DNA of 35,995 nucleotides from positions 1-35,995 of the forward strand of contig JAJYQP010000014.1 in assembly GCA_021794525.1 (NCBI GenBank), read 5' to 3'. Positions 34,232-35,995 of the stretch are shown in pieces; positions within the stretch are counted from its first letter, which is position 1, and every line of letters starts with the position of its first letter. This DNA comes from Pseudomonadota bacterium (GTDB lineage: Bacteria; Pseudomonadota; Alphaproteobacteria; Sphingomonadales; Sphingomonadaceae). A program made the translations under genes and the position numbers. Under the pieces are notes generated by a model. It had not been told where the DNA came from. It made no database searches and worked only from the letters and a program-made list of their open reading frames with translations.

Positions 34232-35455
34232 ATGCCACTGACAGATACTCGCCTCCGCGCACTCAAGCCCAAGGATAAGCCGTACAAGGTAACCGATGAG
34301 CGCGGCCTATATGTTGAGGTGACGCCCACCGGCGGCAAACTTTGGCGATTCCGATACCGGATCGGCGGCGCGCAAAAGAAGCTCTGCATCGGCAGCTATC
34401 CCGACATCAGCCTCAAGCAAGCGCGAGACGAAGCCTACGAGGCACGACGAGCTGTTGCTTCAGGGAGCGACCCGGCCTTTGAGAAGCGGAAGCGGAAAAT
34501 CCGCGCCGAGTTCCTTTCTGCACAGACGTTCGAGGCAGTCGCACGTGAGTATATTGAACAGATGATGGTCCAGAATGGCCGTGCCGATGGCACGATCGTC
34601 AAGGCCAATTATTTCCTCGACAAGCTTGCGCCTGCCATCGGGAACAGACCCATCGACGAGATCGAGCCGTTCGAAGTCCTGGCTCCTCTCAAACGACTGG
34701 AAGCCACTGGTAAGCACGAGACTGCGAAGAAATGCCGCTCGTTCGCAGGTCGCGTGTTTCGCTACGGTGTTGCTACCACCCGCTGCAAATCCGATCCGAC
34801 CAGTATGCTGAAGGGCGCTCTCGTAACGCCGAGAGCCACGCATTATGCAGCAATCCTCGAGCCCACCGAGCTAGGCGGGCTGCTGCGCGCAATCGACGAC
34901 TTCACTGGCTACATGGTGACCAAGTTAGCTTTGCAGATAGCGCCGCATGTGTTCGTACGCCCCGGCGAACTCCGGCACGCCGAATGGCATGAGATCGACC
35001 TCGTCGATGGGGTCTGGAAGATCCCTGCCGGTAAAATGAAAGCGCGCCGAGCGCATGCCGTCCCGCTTTCCAAGCAGGTTAGAGGCTATCTCACAGATCT
35101 GGCCGAGATGCTCGGCCGCGAAGGATATGTTTTCCCATCTGCGCGCAGCTCCAAGCGTCCCATGAGTGAAAACACGCTCAATGCCGCATTTCGTCGCATG
35201 GGATATTCGAAGGAAGAAGTCACCGCGCATGGACTCCGGGCGACAGCATCGACATTCCTGAACGAGTCGGGCCTTTGGAATCCCGATGCGATCGAGCGTG
35301 CCCTGGCACATGGCGACAGCAATGTTGTGCGTGGCATCTACCATCGCGGCAAACATTGGGAAGAGCGCGTGCGCATGGCTCAATGGTGGAGCGACTACCT
35401 CGATGAGCTCCGGACAGGAGGAAAGGTCATCATGGGAAAGTTTGCGAATGGTTGA
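34232..35455 (+). CDS. P4-type tyrosine site-specific integrase
   Basis: 407 aa. The N-terminal arm-binding domain is of the DUF4102 type (MPLTDTRLRALKPKDKPYKV, GLYVEVTPTGGKLWRFRYR, LCIGSYPDISLKQAR). A core-binding domain follows at about 95-190 and a catalytic domain at about 205-390. Catalytic residues can be assigned as R243 (FVRPGELR), a Lys near 268-270 (GKMKARRAHAVPLS), H333 and R336 (TAHGLRATAST), H360 (LAHGD) and Y370 (GIYHRG). All are present, so the enzyme looks intact. It recombines the island with the adjacent tRNA-Leu. Base composition is lower in GC than the chromosome to the left. Confidence 0.96.
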   Translation: MPLTDTRLRALKPKDKPYKVTDERGLYVEVTPTGGKLWRFRYRIGGAQKKLCIGSYPDISLKQARDEAYEARRAVASGSDPAFEKRKRKIRAEFLSAQTFEAVAREYIEQMMVQNGRADGTIVKANYFLDKLAPAIGNRPIDEIEPFEVLAPLKRLEATGKHETAKKCRSFAGRVFRYGVATTRCKSDPTSMLKGALVTPRATHYAAILEPTELGGLLRAIDDFTGYMVTKLALQIAPHVFVRPGELRHAEWHEIDLVDGVWKIPAGKMKARRAHAVPLSKQVRGYLTDLAEMLGREGYVFPSARSSKRPMSENTLNAAFRRMGYSKEEVTAHGLRATASTFLNESGLWNPDAIERALAHGDSNVVRGIYHRGKHWEERVRMAQWWSDYLDELRTGGKVIMGKFANG

Positions 35456-35591
35456 TCGGAAGAACGAATTTCTTCTCAGCCAGTGCAGGATTGAAGGCTC
35501 AGGACCAGCCCTATCATGGACACTGACGCGAGCAAGGCGAACTCAATTCTGATGCCCCAGACCTTAAGCCACTTCCGCATCGTGCCGAGCC
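35456..35591. other. Short gap between integrase and DUF6961-like gene
   Basis: The two genes converge here. I see no gene, no T-tailed hairpin and no copy of the tRNA-Leu 3' end in this 136-bp gap. Confidence 0.5.
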
Positions 35592-35786
35592 TCAGTTCCT
35601 AGAGCTTTGGCAGCTAAGCTGATCGAAGCGCTCAGCAACAGTCTTCCACGTTGCTATGCCTGCCTCGTCCCCTTCGTTAGATAGCCGCTGGATTTGCTGC
35701 GCAATATACGCGGTTCCCTCTTCGCCATGGTTCTTTTCGACCCAGAGCGCGACGGCCCACAATTCCTGATCGCGGTTCAGCACCAT
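35592..35786 (-). CDS. DUF6961-like small protein
   Basis: 64 aa, soluble and helical. It reads MVLNRDQELWAVALWVEKNH, then AYIAQQIQRLSNEGDEAGIATWKTVAERFDQL. The Q/ELWA...A..I..L...GD..G...WK.I..R..QL layout matches the DUF6961 group that I associate with sphingomonads; function unknown. Its start overlaps the end of the thermonuclease gene by 10 bases, so the two are likely co-translated. Confidence 0.75.
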   Translation of the reverse strand: MVLNRDQELWAVALWVEKNHGEEGTAYIAQQIQRLSNEGDEAGIATWKTVAERFDQLSCQSSRN

Positions 35787-35995
35787 GGTTCACGTCTCCC
35801 GGTCCAGGTTCGCGCCAGGCCTTCGCTGACCAGCTGATCGCCAAGCGAGCGGCCGCCGCGCGTTACAACCCGCAATTTGCGACCGTACTGATCCTCGTCT
35901 CTGCTCCCGATAGTCCTCAGTTCAAAGGGCCCGCCATTCAGCAATTCGACAAGGCGGTGCGTCGCGCGCATGCCGAGCTGGTATTCATGCACCAT
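35777..35995 (-). CDS. Thermonuclease (SNase-like) family protein, partial
   Basis: Only the last 72 or so residues are in the window; the 5' end lies beyond 35995. The visible part has EYQLGMRATHRLVELLNGG, then DEDQYGRKLRVV, SLGDQLVSEGLARTW and a final WC, which is the C-terminal half of the staphylococcal-nuclease fold (DxYGRxLR with the active-site Arg, then LVxxGLA). The Met at the window edge is probably internal. It overlaps the DUF6961-like gene on the same strand. Confidence 0.85.
   Translation of the reverse strand: MVHEYQLGMRATHRLVELLNGGPFELRTIGSRDEDQYGRKLRVVTRGGRSLGDQLVSEGLARTWTGRREPWC

Overview
The window is a high-GC (roughly 65%) chromosomal segment from an alphaproteobacterium. 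Gene content points to Sphingomonadales, most likely Erythrobacteraceae: an alpha-type rpoB/rpoC, a PEP-CTERM protein with the sphingomonad-style PEPATWALLILGFG signal, GapR (DUF2312) and DUF1244 beside pyk, a tryptophan-halogenase/LacI/MFS/GH3 locus remnant, and a DUF6961 protein next to a thermonuclease. Genus is an inference. No search could be run, so family names rest on motifs and residue patterns read from the sequence.

Layout. (1) 1-9290: rpoB and rpoC, with a promoter-like site about 235 bp upstream of rpoB, a small DUF2185/Imm33-like gene wedged between them and overlapping rpoC by ATGA, and a strong intrinsic terminator after rpoC. (2) 9350-12790: a PEP-CTERM secreted protein with its own terminator, a membrane GGDEF/EAL protein (degenerate GGDEF, intact EAL) and two palindromic repeat elements. 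(3) 12801-17283: gltX, then a truncated and frameshifted tryptophan-halogenase remnant, an intact lacI-MFS pair and a C-terminal stub of a GH3 glycosidase. This looks like the eroded core of a TonB/halogenase-type sugar-utilisation locus. (4) 17314-19440: pyk on the minus strand, divergent from DUF1244 and gapR. (5) 19502-24994: tightly packed plus-strand genes: SDR, UPF0145, yebC, a DUF3147-like membrane protein, ruvC (without ruvA/ruvB following), ArsC/YffB-like, pnuC with an NadR-type nicotinamide riboside kinase, and a secreted glycerophosphodiesterase. (6) 24995-29357: ubiG (minus), divergent from lysC-purT-NAD(P)H/flavin oxidoreductase. (7) 29475-33789: an unknown protein, an exported dienelactone-hydrolase-like lipoprotein, an SPFH/NfeD pair followed by an orphan lipoprotein, and an NDUFA9-like NAD(P)-binding protein (minus). 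(8) 33980-35995: tRNA-Leu(CAG) followed by a P4-type tyrosine integrase and then, on the minus strand, a DUF6961 protein overlapping a partial thermonuclease. This is the left edge of an integrated island whose other end lies outside the window.

Most of the window is housekeeping. The most unusual parts are the extra gene inside the rpoB-rpoC operon, the decayed sugar-utilisation locus between gltX and pyk, and the tRNA-Leu island boundary. I see no CRISPR array, no complete insertion sequence and no clear multi-gene defence or biosynthetic system. If a novel system is nearby, the likeliest place is inside the island beyond the right edge.
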